From NCBI GenBank assembly GCA_003254925.1, contig QANZ01054875.1:41291-105290 (forward strand): 64,000 nucleotides of DNA, written 5' to 3'. The notes under the pieces were generated by a model. It had not been told where the DNA came from, ran no database searches, and saw only the letters and a list, made by a program, of their open reading frames with translations. Numbering within the stretch: position 1 is the stretch's first letter; each line of letters opens with the position of its first letter. Both the position numbers and the translations under genes were made by a program. Origin of the DNA: Chamaecrista fasciculata (lineage: Eukaryota; Streptophyta; Magnoliopsida; Fabales; Fabaceae). Positions 1 through 10,719 of this stretch are shown one piece after another.

Positions 1-322
1 TCGTCAGGTAAAGAAGAAAAAGAAAGTCATTGATTTACTGTGTTTAGTAGCTGTACTATGCAAGTTTTTATCGATTTATAAGTATATGCAGATAAGGAAA
101 GGCCACAATTTGCAGTCCGGATCCTTTGTAATTGTCATTCTTAAAATTTTCTGTAATTGTAGAAGTCAACAAAGTGGTGGGATTAAACCCATAGTTTTAC
201 TTACGTGAAATAGTTTGTTAATTTGTTATGAGGAAAAAGTTTAACTGCATTAAATTAGATACTGAAGCAGAATTTGATACATTACAAACTAAAATTCAAT
301 TTTGTTGATAGCAAGCTAGCAG

Positions 323-3300
323 TCACTGACGTTGTTGTAACATCTCTTCCACTGCAAATCCAAAGTAGTCATCAAAATGGTAGGAAGGTTCAGTGATGAA
401 GCAAGAAATCACATCTCTCAGTGTGATGACTCCAACCACTTCACCTTCATCATTTACTGTATAAATCCTATGAACACACTGGGTAGACAGAGTGTGGATC
501 ACATCTCCCAGTGAGGAGTTTGGCTTGCATGTAATGGGGCTTATAATTTTTCCGGTTTCTCGGTTAATCGACATGGCGGCGTTCATGAAATCACTCACCG
601 TAAGCTTCCTGAAGAAATTAATACAGGAGAAAAATAAAGATGCTTAGTATATTTTGAAGTTCCAAAACAGATTTATAGTTGTCCATTATGATAATGTCTT
701 ACTTGAAATTAGTGAAATGATCAGGCATAAGCAGCAAGTATCTTATGTCTCTTATACTTAAGCTCCCTACAATTCTCTTATTTGGCCCTTGTACTACAGG
801 AAGACCTCCAATTTTATGATTCTTCATTTGCTTGAAAGCTTCAAGAATCAATTCATTGCTCTGGACGCTGATAACCTGTTCAGGAATAGACAATAATGAA
901 CTTCTTGGACCTTCAGATTTGGGTGAGCTGAATTATATACATATATAGCTTCAAATATTTAATTTTTAGAGAAAACTTGCTATTTGCTCCTCCAATTTTC
1001 ACACTTTCAAGGATTTGGTCACTGAATAATCGAAATACACTATTTAGTCCTTAAATAATTACAAATATTAACTAGTTAGTCCTTGAAGCCTTTCTTCGTT
1101 ACTTAAATTTGGACGTGGCTGTTAAATACATGTATGTGTGTCACCACTAAATGTCTGATGTATACAAAGTGAGAAGAATGGCCCCAATGAGTCTTAGTAT
1201 CAGTCTCTGTTACTTTTTCTAATTTTTAGAGTTGCAGTAGCCAGTTCAAGAACACTGTCAAAACTAGGTTCATCTTCCTCCAAATAAGAGTTGCAAATGT
1301 GGGAGGCCACAATGAGTTTCAGTCTCAATCTCACAATTTTTATCCATCTAAAACTAGTGAAAACAATGATACTCCAGCTTAGGTTTAGGTTTGATCTTTC
1401 AGCTAATTATGATACTACAATGACATTTAACAGTCACGTAAGCAATTAACATTCATAACATCATGTTAGTTGACGGTTGTGAGAAAAACTGAGTCATGTA
1501 TTTCTATTTTTGAAGGACTAAATCGTTGACTCAGTAAAAATTAAGGGTTTTCTCTATTTCTTACAAATGATTAAATAATGATTTAAAAACATTTTTTCCA
1601 TCCTCCAACTTCTCTACTTGAGACTTATATCACTAACTATACTAATATATATATATATATATTTTAGAAACCTCGGATCGGATCCTTACCTCACCGGGGG
1701 CCATAAAAGGGAGGCCGAGATCAGACAAAGGCCTAGCAGCAATGCAATCAAACCAGTCTCTTCCTTTGCATCCCTCAAGACCTTGAACAACTGCAGATTG
1801 AGTAATGAAGTTCTGAAGCTCATGCTTGCCTGCTTCTATCACTGGTACGTTTCTAAGCCTATATTTTGAGAGTAGTAGTAATACAGTCAACATGGCACTA
1901 TCTGTTGAAACTGGAATAAAAGGTGCCCATTGATATGATTTAAGTAGTGATCTCACCTGCATCAAGTACCATTTTTTGGGTCAAATTGTAGCCAAAAGAG
2001 GACTTAATTAGTTGACATATAATTAGTCAAATTTATATATATCAAAAGACATCCCTAGATGAATTATGCAGGAAGAAAGCCTTTTTTCTAGCCTGCCAAC
2101 AGAGTGACAAAGACATTGGTGTAGTTTTCAGGTATTTGTCACTAAGTTCTTCAATCAAATTATCAATTTAAGAAACCAACAAAGTCTCAGCATAATTTTT
2201 GGACAGCTAGGTTCTTTGAGTATGATGTCTTGAGTTCGAATTGAGTTGTGTGTATGAAAAAGACTATATTAATAGAGATAAAACCATTTTAGTCTCTACA
2301 CCTCAAGAGGAATAATTCTAGTTATCAATTGAGGGATATTGCTTGGTTGTTACTACAAAAGCAAGAAGACTAACAATGGCATAAGAAAAACAAAATAACT
2401 AGTTGTGTTATCCTGAATTCAATTTGGATGATCTAAAGTGTAATATTTGGTGTAATTTGTGTAGTTTAGAGAAAGATAGGAAGATGCATAGAGAGAAAGA
2501 GTGAGCCCCAAAATAATAAAAATATATGGGCTGGGTCCATATTTTTTTCTCTCTCTACCTCTTCGTATTTCTCTCTGAACTGCACAAACTGCGCTGAATA
2601 TCATAATTTAGAGAATCCAAAATGTGATCGAAGAAATCACTATTTGTCACTATCATGATTACCGTGGTCGACTTGAAGGGCTCTTCTTGCAGTATTACTT
2701 TGTAAAAATCCTCACCCAAATTATCAGCAGCTGCAGAAGCATCTTTACCAACACCTTTATCTACAGCAACACCACCAGCAACTGCAGCCCCTACTGCAGC
2801 AGCAGTTAGCCCAGCAACTGCAACCGGGCCGGTCACTCCCATTGCTACCGCCCCGAGAGCACCGACTGCTCCGGCTCCAACTCCGGCTGCAGTTGCCGAG
2901 CCGGCTGACATGGCAACTGCTGCAAGTTCTGCAGACTCCATCACCCACAGAATAATAGCTGAATAATCTATGATGCCTAAGTACCTATCTCTCCAATTTG
3001 AACTATTTTTTCCTGCTCCTGTTTCTCTAACTGGTGCTGCTAATATGTGACAATCAGATAGAATCTTCACTGCATCACCAACCAATGTGTCTGCTGGAAT
3101 CTCAACCACTGCAAAAATACTATTGAAGTTTACTAACTCACATTATCTGTATGATGAAATTCAGAGTAAACATATTTTTTAATCCTTAAATTTGTCAAAA
3201 GATTATGTTTTAGTCCTTGGATATTGAAAATACACTTCATGATCCCTAGTTTAACTATAAATATCAATTATTTAGTACCCACAGATAACATTTGAGGGAC

Positions 3301-3843
3301 CAAATATTCTCAACTTTTTTTAAAAAAAAAACATCAGAGATGAAAAACTGTATTTCCAATATCTAGAGTAGAGACTAACTATTAGTTTTGGGTGAACTGC
3401 ATTAATTGTTGTCATAGTTGATTTTTGAGAAAAGTTATTTTTTAGTCCTTAAATTTGTCCCAAAACTAAGATCAAGTCCTAAGATATTATACCTACACTT
3501 TTTAGTCACTAATCTTTTAAAAACTTATGACTATTTGGTCCCTGAAACATTATTCATAGAGACTAAACAGTTGATATTTACAGTGCATTTTCAATATCTA
3601 GGGACTAAAATATAATTTTAAGACAAATTTATGGGCTTAACAAGTAGGTTTACTATTAATTTTCTTACCTTTTCCTCTGGGAACTCCTGGAAAAGAAGAA
3701 ACAGGAATCTTGGCAAATGCATCTGTCAATGTCTCCTGCAATGTTGGTGCTAATTTCTTTCTGGATTGTATGGCTTCAAAATAGGTATCAAAACTTGAAG
3801 CTCTGGCTCTTTCACTTACTCTTATTGGCTGTTCTTGCGCCAT
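323..3843 (-). CDS. PV42: SNF1-related kinase regulatory subunit gamma-like (PV42-type) CBS-domain protein
   Basis: Coding exons on the minus strand are 3843-3669, 3108-2663, 1956-1690, 875-703 and 608-323. All have GT-AG borders and join in one frame (448 aa, stop TGA at 323-325). The start ATG opens MAQEQPIRVSERARASSFD, typical of PV42a/b proteins. Four CBS-like modules can be followed: the first around residues 59-207, then KSYQWAPFIPV onwards (208-296), ISVQSNELILEAFKQM (297-345) and VSDFMNAAMS to the C-terminus. PV42 proteins are plant relatives of the AMPK/SnRK1 gamma subunit; CBS pairs bind adenine nucleotides, and the Arabidopsis pair is reported to act in SnRK1 signalling during reproductive development. 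Odd: residues about 119-188 are an Ala/Gly/Val-rich stretch splitting the first CBS module. The family assignment is confident; whether it is PV42a or PV42b is not resolved. The introns hold degenerate TIR repeats and an AT dinucleotide run beside the exon 3 donor. Confidence 0.9.
1000..1550. repeat. Degenerate TIR repeat in PV42 intron 3
   Basis: The left part carries outward-type motifs (tatttagtccttaaat, agttagtccttgaag) and the right end their inverted counterpart (gaaggactaaatcgttgac). This is the relic pattern of a short non-autonomous TIR element inside the intron between exons 3 and 4. No target duplication could be fixed. Confidence 0.4.
2200..2310 (+). repeat. Possible SINE-like fragment in PV42 intron 2
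   Basis: A short tRNA-like B-box sequence (gagttcgaatt, near 2232) is followed by the AT-rich body usual for plant SINE copies. No A box or poly-A tail with target duplication was identified, so this is tentative. Confidence 0.2.
3180..3635. repeat. MITE-like inverted repeat in PV42 intron 1
   Basis: The segment near 3187-3240 (AAATTTGTCaaaagATTATgTTTTAGTCC type) is inverted at 3585-3635. Arms of roughly 100 bp enclose further tagged motifs around 3355 and 3430, suggesting two small TIR elements overlapping. It lies wholly within the first coding-region intron. Confidence 0.5.
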
Positions 3844-3878
3844 GAGTGAAGAATCTTGAGCAAAATTCTTTTTAATTT

Positions 3879-4850
3879 ACTGCAGTTTTGATAAAAATCT
3901 TTAGAAGTTTATTAAAATCATAACCCACCCTTCCATAATTTATTTCAATCACTTATTAATCCCTTGATGGGTTGATATATACCATGATTAATTTCACAAG
4001 CCAATCATATCTTTAAATCTTCCTCATTAAAGATTATAATTTTATACTCCAATTAATAATTAATATTAATAATATTTGATAAAGTAAAATCATGGGTGTC
4101 TCCCGCTTATCCGTACTAATAATCTTAACTAATAATCTTAACGAAAACTAATCTTCATTTAGACCAGAAGCAAAATAATTGAAATCCTTAGAACAGAATC
4201 AACTCCAAAGATTAAATCTTAGCTTTTTTTACTCATAGCTATCTTCTGCTTATCCTTACTAATAATCTTAGCAAAACTAATATTCATTTACACCAAAGGA
4301 AAAATAGGTGAAATCCTTAGAACTATTAAATCTTAGGTTTTTTTACTCATGGGTATCTCCCCCTTATTTGTACTAATAATCTTAGCGAAAACTAATCTTC
4401 ATTTACACCAGAAGCAAAATAGTTAAAATTCTTAGAACAATATCGATTCCAAAGATGAAGATTAAATCTTAGTTTTTTTACTTGAGGTGCAACTTACTTA
4501 TTACTGCTTCAAAATGTTGGTGAATTAATAATGTTAGCATGTAAGATTTGATAATGGAATTCTTGAAACATGATTTGAATTACTCTTGATCTGGTTTTAC
4601 TTTTTCATAATAGCCCATAATAACAAGGTTAATTCGGTTGATTTAATTAAAATTTGGTAAGAAAACGAAGAATAAAAAAACAAATGTTTTACATATTACA
4701 TACCTATCAATCTGGGACTGCTTGTGGATTCAGGATTCAAAGAGTTGTTGCTATTCCTTCGTTGTAGAGTCTGTACTTTTTGTTCTTGAGATCTCATTTC
4801 GTTATTTCTGGTTTTTGAATGATTGTTTTGTTTGTTGAGTTTTGTAGTAA
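3879..4850 (-). other. Putative 5' UTR exon and leader intron of the PV42-type gene
   Basis: Upstream of the PV42 ATG the minus strand has a strong acceptor (CTGCAG, ending at 3880) 36 bases before the start codon, and a strong donor (AG|GTATGT) at 4704/4703. Together they would remove a leader intron of about 0.82 kb and place the non-coding first exon near 4704-4850, directly downstream of the G-box cluster. An open frame of 69 codons crosses this exon but matches nothing I know and partly reads the tandem repeat, so I treat it as untranslated. Inferred from splice signals only. Confidence 0.35.
3900..4690. other. AT-rich sequence with diverged tandem copies in the putative leader intron
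   Basis: A sentence of about 120 bp recurs three times around 4090-4190, 4250-4340 and 4350-4470, with shared words such as tactaataatctta and aactaatcttcattta. The copies are imperfect head-to-tail duplicates. No gene was seen. Confidence 0.5.
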
Positions 4851-4996
4851 TGCCACGTGTCATTGTGGGACACGTGTCAAAGGCTGTAGTAATGCCACGT
4901 GTCATTGTGGGACACGTGTCAAAGGCTAATGAAACCAGTTGTTAACTGCTCTATCTCATCCCTTGAAGAAGTAAGCTGAGACTACCCCCACGTGTC
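4844..4996. promoter_or_regulatory. Tandem G-box/ABRE cluster upstream of the PV42-type gene
   Basis: Two perfect head-to-tail copies of a 42-bp unit (4844-4885 and 4886-4927) each contain two ACGTGTC cores; a further CACGTGTC lies near 4989. That makes five ABRE/G-box-type cores in about 150 bp, just upstream of the predicted first exon. ACGTG cores are bound by bZIP factors (ABF/AREB, GBF) in abscisic-acid, light and sugar responses. The motif cluster is seen directly; a promoter role is inferred. Confidence 0.6.
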
Positions 4997-5063
4997 ATTT
5001 TGGAAACGGAGACTTTCATACAATTTTTTTTTGGTTGATTAAAATTTGGCTAGAAAATTAATA

Positions 5064-5553
5064 GGATGACAACGGGTAGAGAGTACTCAAAATGATGTTG
5101 CTATCTCTATTCGTATTTATTCATCCTATCCAATATTCATATTTTATTTGTATTTGTAGCTTATCAGATATCTGGTATTCAACAGATACCTTAAATATTT
5201 GAAACACTAAAAATAATGGATATAGGGTAGGATATTCTAATTCAAAAATTGAGTATATCTGATACCCGATCCCAATATCGTTAATTATAATAAAATAATT
5301 AAAAATATAATAAAAAATATATAAAATGTTTATATTATAGGGTATCAGATATTGGGTAGCCTAACTATTCATTCATTTCAGACAAATACCAGATAGTTGA
5401 AGTAATAACCGTATCTACCGATATTTGATAATTTTTTATTTTTCATTATCTATACTCTATCCGGTATTCGGTATCCGATATCCAACAAATACCATATATT
5501 TTTTACGGGTGAATTTAGATGAGTATCCTAGATAGTAACCCAAATTGTCATCC
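5064..5553. mobile_element. hAT-like non-autonomous element
   Basis: Ends are inverted: GGATGACAACGGGTA at the left and its counterpart (aacccaaattgtcatcc) at the right. The interior is AT-rich and full of diverged (gg)tatc/gatacc words, typical of the common plant hAT MITE type. The 8-bp flanks do not match, so the copy is old or the ends are off by a few bases. Confidence 0.5.
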
Positions 5554-5855
5554 ATACATAGGTGGTCAATTGGTGGGCATTGGTCAATATAAAAAAAGAC
5601 TCTAAAAAGTGCATGCTATTTTGTAGAAGGCTACAATGTATAATTTTTTTTTCTTATGAATTTTACTATTGTCTGAAAAATTTTATTAATTTTGAATCAT
5701 GAATAATATATATAGCTGAATTTCGCTGATTATATATAGGACATACTTACCAAAACTTTCATAACACTAATACCTTAATATTCTATCCTCTTTTAATTAA
5801 TCTTTTTTTTTTAATAAAAAAGCGAATGCATTCGAGGTCTTTTTTTTTTTTTTTT

Positions 5856-6617
5856 TAAGTGCACTTTTGGTCCCAAAATTATGACAAAGGTTTCATTTTG
5901 GTCCCATAACATTTTTTGTTGCAATTTTGGTCCCATAACTATGACAAAGGTTTCATTTTGGTCCCATAACTTTTTTTGTTGCAATTTTGGTCCCATAACT
6001 TCTCAAAAGGTTCCACCGTTAGTCCCTTGGTGAATTCCATCCATATTTAGCCGTTAAGTATGACGTGGCATAGTGACTAGGATCATGATGTGGCAAAATA
6101 AGATGAAATGGACTGAAATAGGATCTATATGCAACATATTAAAACTTATCTATACCCAACCACAATATATACAAAGAGTGGTACTTCCTCTTCCTCGTCA
6201 GCCCAACGGGACTTCCTCTTCCTCGTTTCGCTTCCCGATTCGCCGTCGCCGCCGCTTTGGTCGTTCGACTCTGACTGAGGATCCCATCGACTTTGTCGGC
6301 GCCTTCTGCTTGAAGTCTCTTCTTCCCCACCAAATTGGTCCCTGTCAGTACCACTCTTTGTATATTTTGTGGTTGGGTATAGATAAGTTTTAATATGTTG
6401 CATATAGATCTATTTCAGTCCACTTCATCTTATTTTGCCACATCATGATCCTAGTTACTATGCCATGTCATACTTAACGGCTAAATATGGATGAAATTCA
6501 CCAAAGGATTAACGGTGGAACCTTTTGAGAAGTTATGGGACCAAAATTGCAACAAAAAAAGTTATGGGACCAAAATGAAACCTTTGTCATAGTTATAGGA
6601 CCAAAAGTGCACTTAAG
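5856..6617. mobile_element. Mutator-like non-autonomous TIR element carrying a GC-rich fragment
   Basis: Ends read aagtgcacttttggtcc and its inverse. The left arm (about 5856-6184) and right arm (about 6345-6617) are near-perfect inverted copies for over 250 bp. The left arm is longer because a segment of about 65 bp (5888-5998 region) is tandemly duplicated. The 160-bp centre (6185-6344) is GC-rich and exon-like, unlike the AT-rich flanks, as expected for a captured gene piece (Pack-MULE type). Both sides border runs of T, so a target duplication cannot be called. Confidence 0.7.
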
Positions 6618-6639
6618 CCTTTTTTTTTAAGGAAAAGTT

Positions 6640-7474
6640 TAAGTGAGTTGGACGCAGAGGCTCACCAAGGCCAGAGCAAGCCTCCAAAAATGCATTCAAG
6701 GCCTTTTATAGACAATAATAAAAGTAATACAAGAGGTAGAAAACTACAAACTTGACGCACCGTAGAGTTGCACACTCTAATTCTCATCTTAACAAAAAGC
6801 TAAAAGACCAATATTTATATACAGTTTTGTATTCTTTCTATCGTTAATATTTTCTCCTTTAATAATTGGTAGTGTAAAAAATTCTCTTCTATATTCTGTC
6901 GAAGTTGATCATAGAAAAATAAGGGTAAAAATTTCTCTATTATTTTCTCCTGAAAGTTATACTGATCTAAACTCTTTTAAGGACTAATATTTAACTTAAT
7001 TATGAGATCATCTTTATAATTCAGTATGTATATATAAGATCAGACATTTTTGTTGCATGATCAATTGATCATAGCTAAAATATGTTTAGTTAATTGAAGT
7101 TATATCCTTGCAAAATAAAGAAAAGTTCAGAGCTGCTAAATTGATTGTTCTCAATATGGTTAGATCAACCTATTCTAGAAAACTTGGGAGAATTTCCTAT
7201 AATATTTTTTTTAAAAAAAAAAAAGTGTTAATGATCAAATTCAGAGGCATTTCATTTCAATAAAAATAACCCAATGGATGGAGGGGACTGGGGAATAAAT
7301 ACTAAATACTGCAAACTGCAACATACTCTCATGAAAAAAGAAAATGTAAAGAGAGAAAGAAAGACGTGACTGGACACTACTATCTCAAAATTTCTCAGCT
7401 AACAGGATGAACAAACTACAAAGTTGAGAAGCTCCTACACACTAAGACACACTTGAGGAGTGTTGTAACTATGT
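6640..7474. other. Intergenic and WHIRLY1 3' flank
   Basis: AT-rich sequence without a convincing reading frame or repeat structure; the last 150 bases before 7475 are probably the WHIRLY1 3' UTR. Confidence 0.4.
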
Positions 7475-7741
7475 CTATCTGCTCCATTCATAGTCTCCTC
7501 CAAATTTCGGGTTCCCATTATTCACTCGGCTTTGATCCTCTGGCTTTATGGAGTTTGCAAATGCATGCCAACCTAGAAGGTAAGGCATGATAAACTACAC
7601 ACAGAAAAGCAGCAAAAGTAACATTGGTAAGAAGCAAGCCAATATCAGTATATATGAAAATCAGAGTGACTCACAAAGAAACACTCTACATTGTATAAGC
7701 CTGAGTCAAATTGCTATATCATCATGAAAACAATGTCATAC

Positions 7742-7774
<33 letters not shown>

Positions 7775-10266
7775 TCATACATTGAAAATAGAGGTGAAAA
7801 CTGTTAACTCTGCTTTTGTAACAGGGATATAGATGCTTTCATCCACGTTCTCAATCTTGTTTTGAACACCTTAAAACAGGACCAAATTGAAGTTAGAGCA
7901 TTGGCATATAAATGAGTCCCTGATAAGTTATTCCTTTAGACAATTACATGAAAACTGATCATCACCTTAATATGAAGAAAGCATATAAAAGAAATAAAAA
8001 ATGATAGATTAGCAACAAAAGTTTATGAAGAAAGAGGATTACTGAGATTAAAAAAGTGACCAGAACCATCAGGAAGCGGCTCCACCTTCAAAACTTTCCT
8101 GACTTTACCTTCATCACTGCAAAACAAGATAGCTTTATAAATCTTTGAATGGCACAGCAGCATGGTTGTCATAACTTCTCAACAAGAGAAAAAGCATGCA
8201 ATGGTTTAGCAAGTCGATATGTATCGGCATAAATGGTTGCAGCACATGTTTACATTTCCTCAACAATAGTTTTTCTCCTAAAGATTTTCAAATGTGTTTA
8301 TATGTCATGTTATCAAGCACAACAGTGGTTAGTCAGTCCGTAAGAGTGAACATTACCTTTTCCCCTTGAAAGGATCATGAAAGAATTCACAGGAATCCCT
8401 TGCACCAAGGCTAATTAGATTTCCCATTTCACCCACTGATAGAGAGAAAACCTACATTCAAGGAAACTGGCATTAATATTAAGGAAGGAAATGGGAATAT
8501 TATTTCATAACACAATACTGTGGACAAAATAAACCACAGAATCAGAATCATTTACATTGTTTTATGAAATCAAACTAATTAAGTTAGTGATCTAAAGAAG
8601 CATACCTATTGATGAACAAGGATATCTATCGTCCCTTCTAAGATGTAAGAGGATTGAAAATGTTACTTCTAAATCATTATTACTTATTTATGCAAAGGTA
8701 CAAGCTCATTGAATATGTCTTGGCCAAGGCTAATTCAACGACAAAACTCATACGTTGCCCCACTTCATCATACATAACATAACGTATGATACGAATGAAC
8801 AAATAGACTTAAACAAACAAAATTCCAGTTACTAAGCCGGCTGTTGTCCTTAATTCACAGGAGTCAAGAACTTGGGAGTATTCCATGGACTTCTTTCAGT
8901 ATCCAATAATGTTAGACCCAAATCGTGCTGTCAACTTCTTACCATCACATGATGTTGACCATCATCATCATCATCATCTTCCCAAGCACAAGTACATCTT
9001 ACAACATATGATACTAAATTTCACCAAAAGGCAATGTCTACTACAACTGCTCTTATACCACTTATTTCCCCAAAATTGCAAAAGAGAATAATATAAGTCA
9101 CCTGCTTTCTGTTCCAGTCATACTGGCGCATGCCAACTGCAGGAGCAAACTGAAGTAGCACATAACCTTCTCGGGCCACTTTAAAAGCCCCTGACTGCAA
9201 AATGCACCAAACTCTTACATAATTAAACAGTCTCATATACAATGCCAAGTAACTAGTATAGAAGTGTTAAGACAGAGAAAATTCTAGGCTAGAATGCATA
9301 ACTCGCATAGAACTTTAACCACTGTGCAAAGAACCCTCCTAAACCCTGAAATGTGAGAAAGACATACTGAATTTTTTATTTTGTGCAAATAATCCCTTTT
9401 GCTAAAATTTTCATTTAGAAAATCAAGAACTTTTTTATACTATTAATTATTATAATAATGAACTTTACTTTTTGATCAATATAAAATTTAACAACAATCA
9501 TAAAACTATAAAAAAATTACTTTCTTGAATGAAAATATTAACAAAAATAAGTTATTTACACAAAATCAAAAGTTTAGGGTCTTTCCTTTCCTCACTTTTG
9601 AAAGTTCAGGGGAAATTAGTTTACAAAACCAAAGGGCAGAAGAAACATACCTCCAATGATGCAAACTCTGGAGGCCTAGGAGTCACAGTAAGCGCAGCCT
9701 TCCCTTTGTAAATCGAGTGACCCACATAAACCCTAGGTGGCTGAGCTCCATCTAAACAAAGCATAAAGAAAGAACATGAAACCAGGAAGTAAATGAGTAT
9801 ATAATATTACAGCACCACCAATAAACCCTAGCTAGGGAAAATGAAAACGTCAACTATCTCTTTTTCCTAGCTAGTAGAAAATCCAGAAATTGAAAAAAGT
9901 TGGGTTAATTAGTTACTTAATTTTCTCGGGAACCAAACACTGTTACTTTGCCCTATACGGAAACCGAGTTGAAATATGTGAAAAAGATTCAACGAAGACG
10001 AGAAAAGCATACATACCTGTACCAGTTCCGTTTGAATTTCTGGTGGGTTTTACGAAGCTTTGCTGGTCGAAGAACTCGGATTGGCGGGACTTGACAGAGA
10101 GAGCGTTTCTGCGGGAAGATGAAGGGAGGGTAAGGGAAAAGCTTGAAGAAGAAGAACCAATGGGGTTGGAAGAGAGGGGAAAAGGTAAGGATTTTGGAGA
10201 GAAACAGTGGTTAGGGTTGCAGAGAAGTGAGGAAGAAGAAGAAGATAGAAAGTGTGACTGCAACAT
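7475..10266 (-). CDS. WHY1: Single-stranded-DNA-binding protein WHIRLY1-like, plastid
   Basis: Seven exons on the minus strand, 10266-10017, 9751-9651, 9194-9102, 8451-8357, 8116-8043, 7869-7781 and 7594-7475, join in frame to 273 aa, close to the usual WHY1 size. Residues 1 to about 83 are Ser-rich and basic, a good chloroplast transit peptide. The Whirly domain follows with the diagnostic KGKAAL motif (about 99-104), [31 protein letters not shown] and PYLLGWHAF. Family knowledge: WHY1 forms tetramers that bind single-stranded DNA, protect plastid genome stability, associate with plastid RNA, and also occur in the nucleus in defence and senescence signalling. The tail is hydrophilic and ends GGDYEWSR. 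The leader on the coding strand is a GA-rich run (10285-10306). WHY3, the plastid paralogue, is the alternative. Introns include a MITE-like repeat at 9300-9640. Confidence 0.93.
7761..7775. repeat. GA microsatellite next to the WHIRLY1 exon 6 donor
   Basis: A run of (GA) repeats preceded by (TA) repeats lies 6-40 bases downstream of the exon 6 donor on the coding strand (read as CT/TA). Confidence 0.7.
9300..9640. repeat. MITE-like inverted repeat in WHIRLY1 intron 2
   Basis: The left part (gaactttaaccactgtgcaaa, about 9310) is mirrored on the right (aaaatcaaaagtttagg and cacttttgaaagttcagggg, about 9563-9615). The same words recur at 37760-37960 in an intron of the AP2 gene, so this is one repeat family with two intronic copies in the window. 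Confidence 0.5.
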
Positions 10267-10719
10267 CGTGGATTACACACTTTCTCACTCTCTCTCTCTC
10301 TCTCTAATCCTTTTGGAGTTTGGTTTTCTCTTTCTCCCTCTCTGGGTTTCCCGGCTGTTTTGATTTGGAGTAAAAAATGTGTGTAAAAAAGTATAAACTA
10401 CCAAGTGCATTCACAATTTACAATGTGAGAAAATGTTAAATTTATTTTATTTTATTAAAAAAAAGAACTTGTTAAATTTGTTTGTATGTATGAAGCATGG
10501 ATATTGACACGAATACGGAACACGATACGGACACAGACACGCAGACACGTCAAATTCTTAAGATTACACGACACCACAGTACACAACAAGATCAAGAAAG
10601 CAGCAAAAAAAAAATATCCCAAAGCGACAAAAACATAAAGCTGAAAAACAAGAACACTAAATGAAACAATCCCCAACCCTTGCAAGCATCATCCAATCTC
10701 ATTCTTATCTCCAGTATCA

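Noticed and set aside
2757..2948. Cys/Ser-rich open frame on the minus strand
   Set aside because: It is the shadow, in another frame, of the Ala/Gly-rich exon 2 of the PV42-type gene.
6073..6393. 106-codon open frame
   Set aside because: Spans both arms of a TIR element; only the GC-rich centre may be gene-derived.
9890..10363. 157-codon open frame on the + strand
   Set aside because: Antisense to WHIRLY1 exon 1; composition reflects the Ser-rich transit peptide, no family resemblance.
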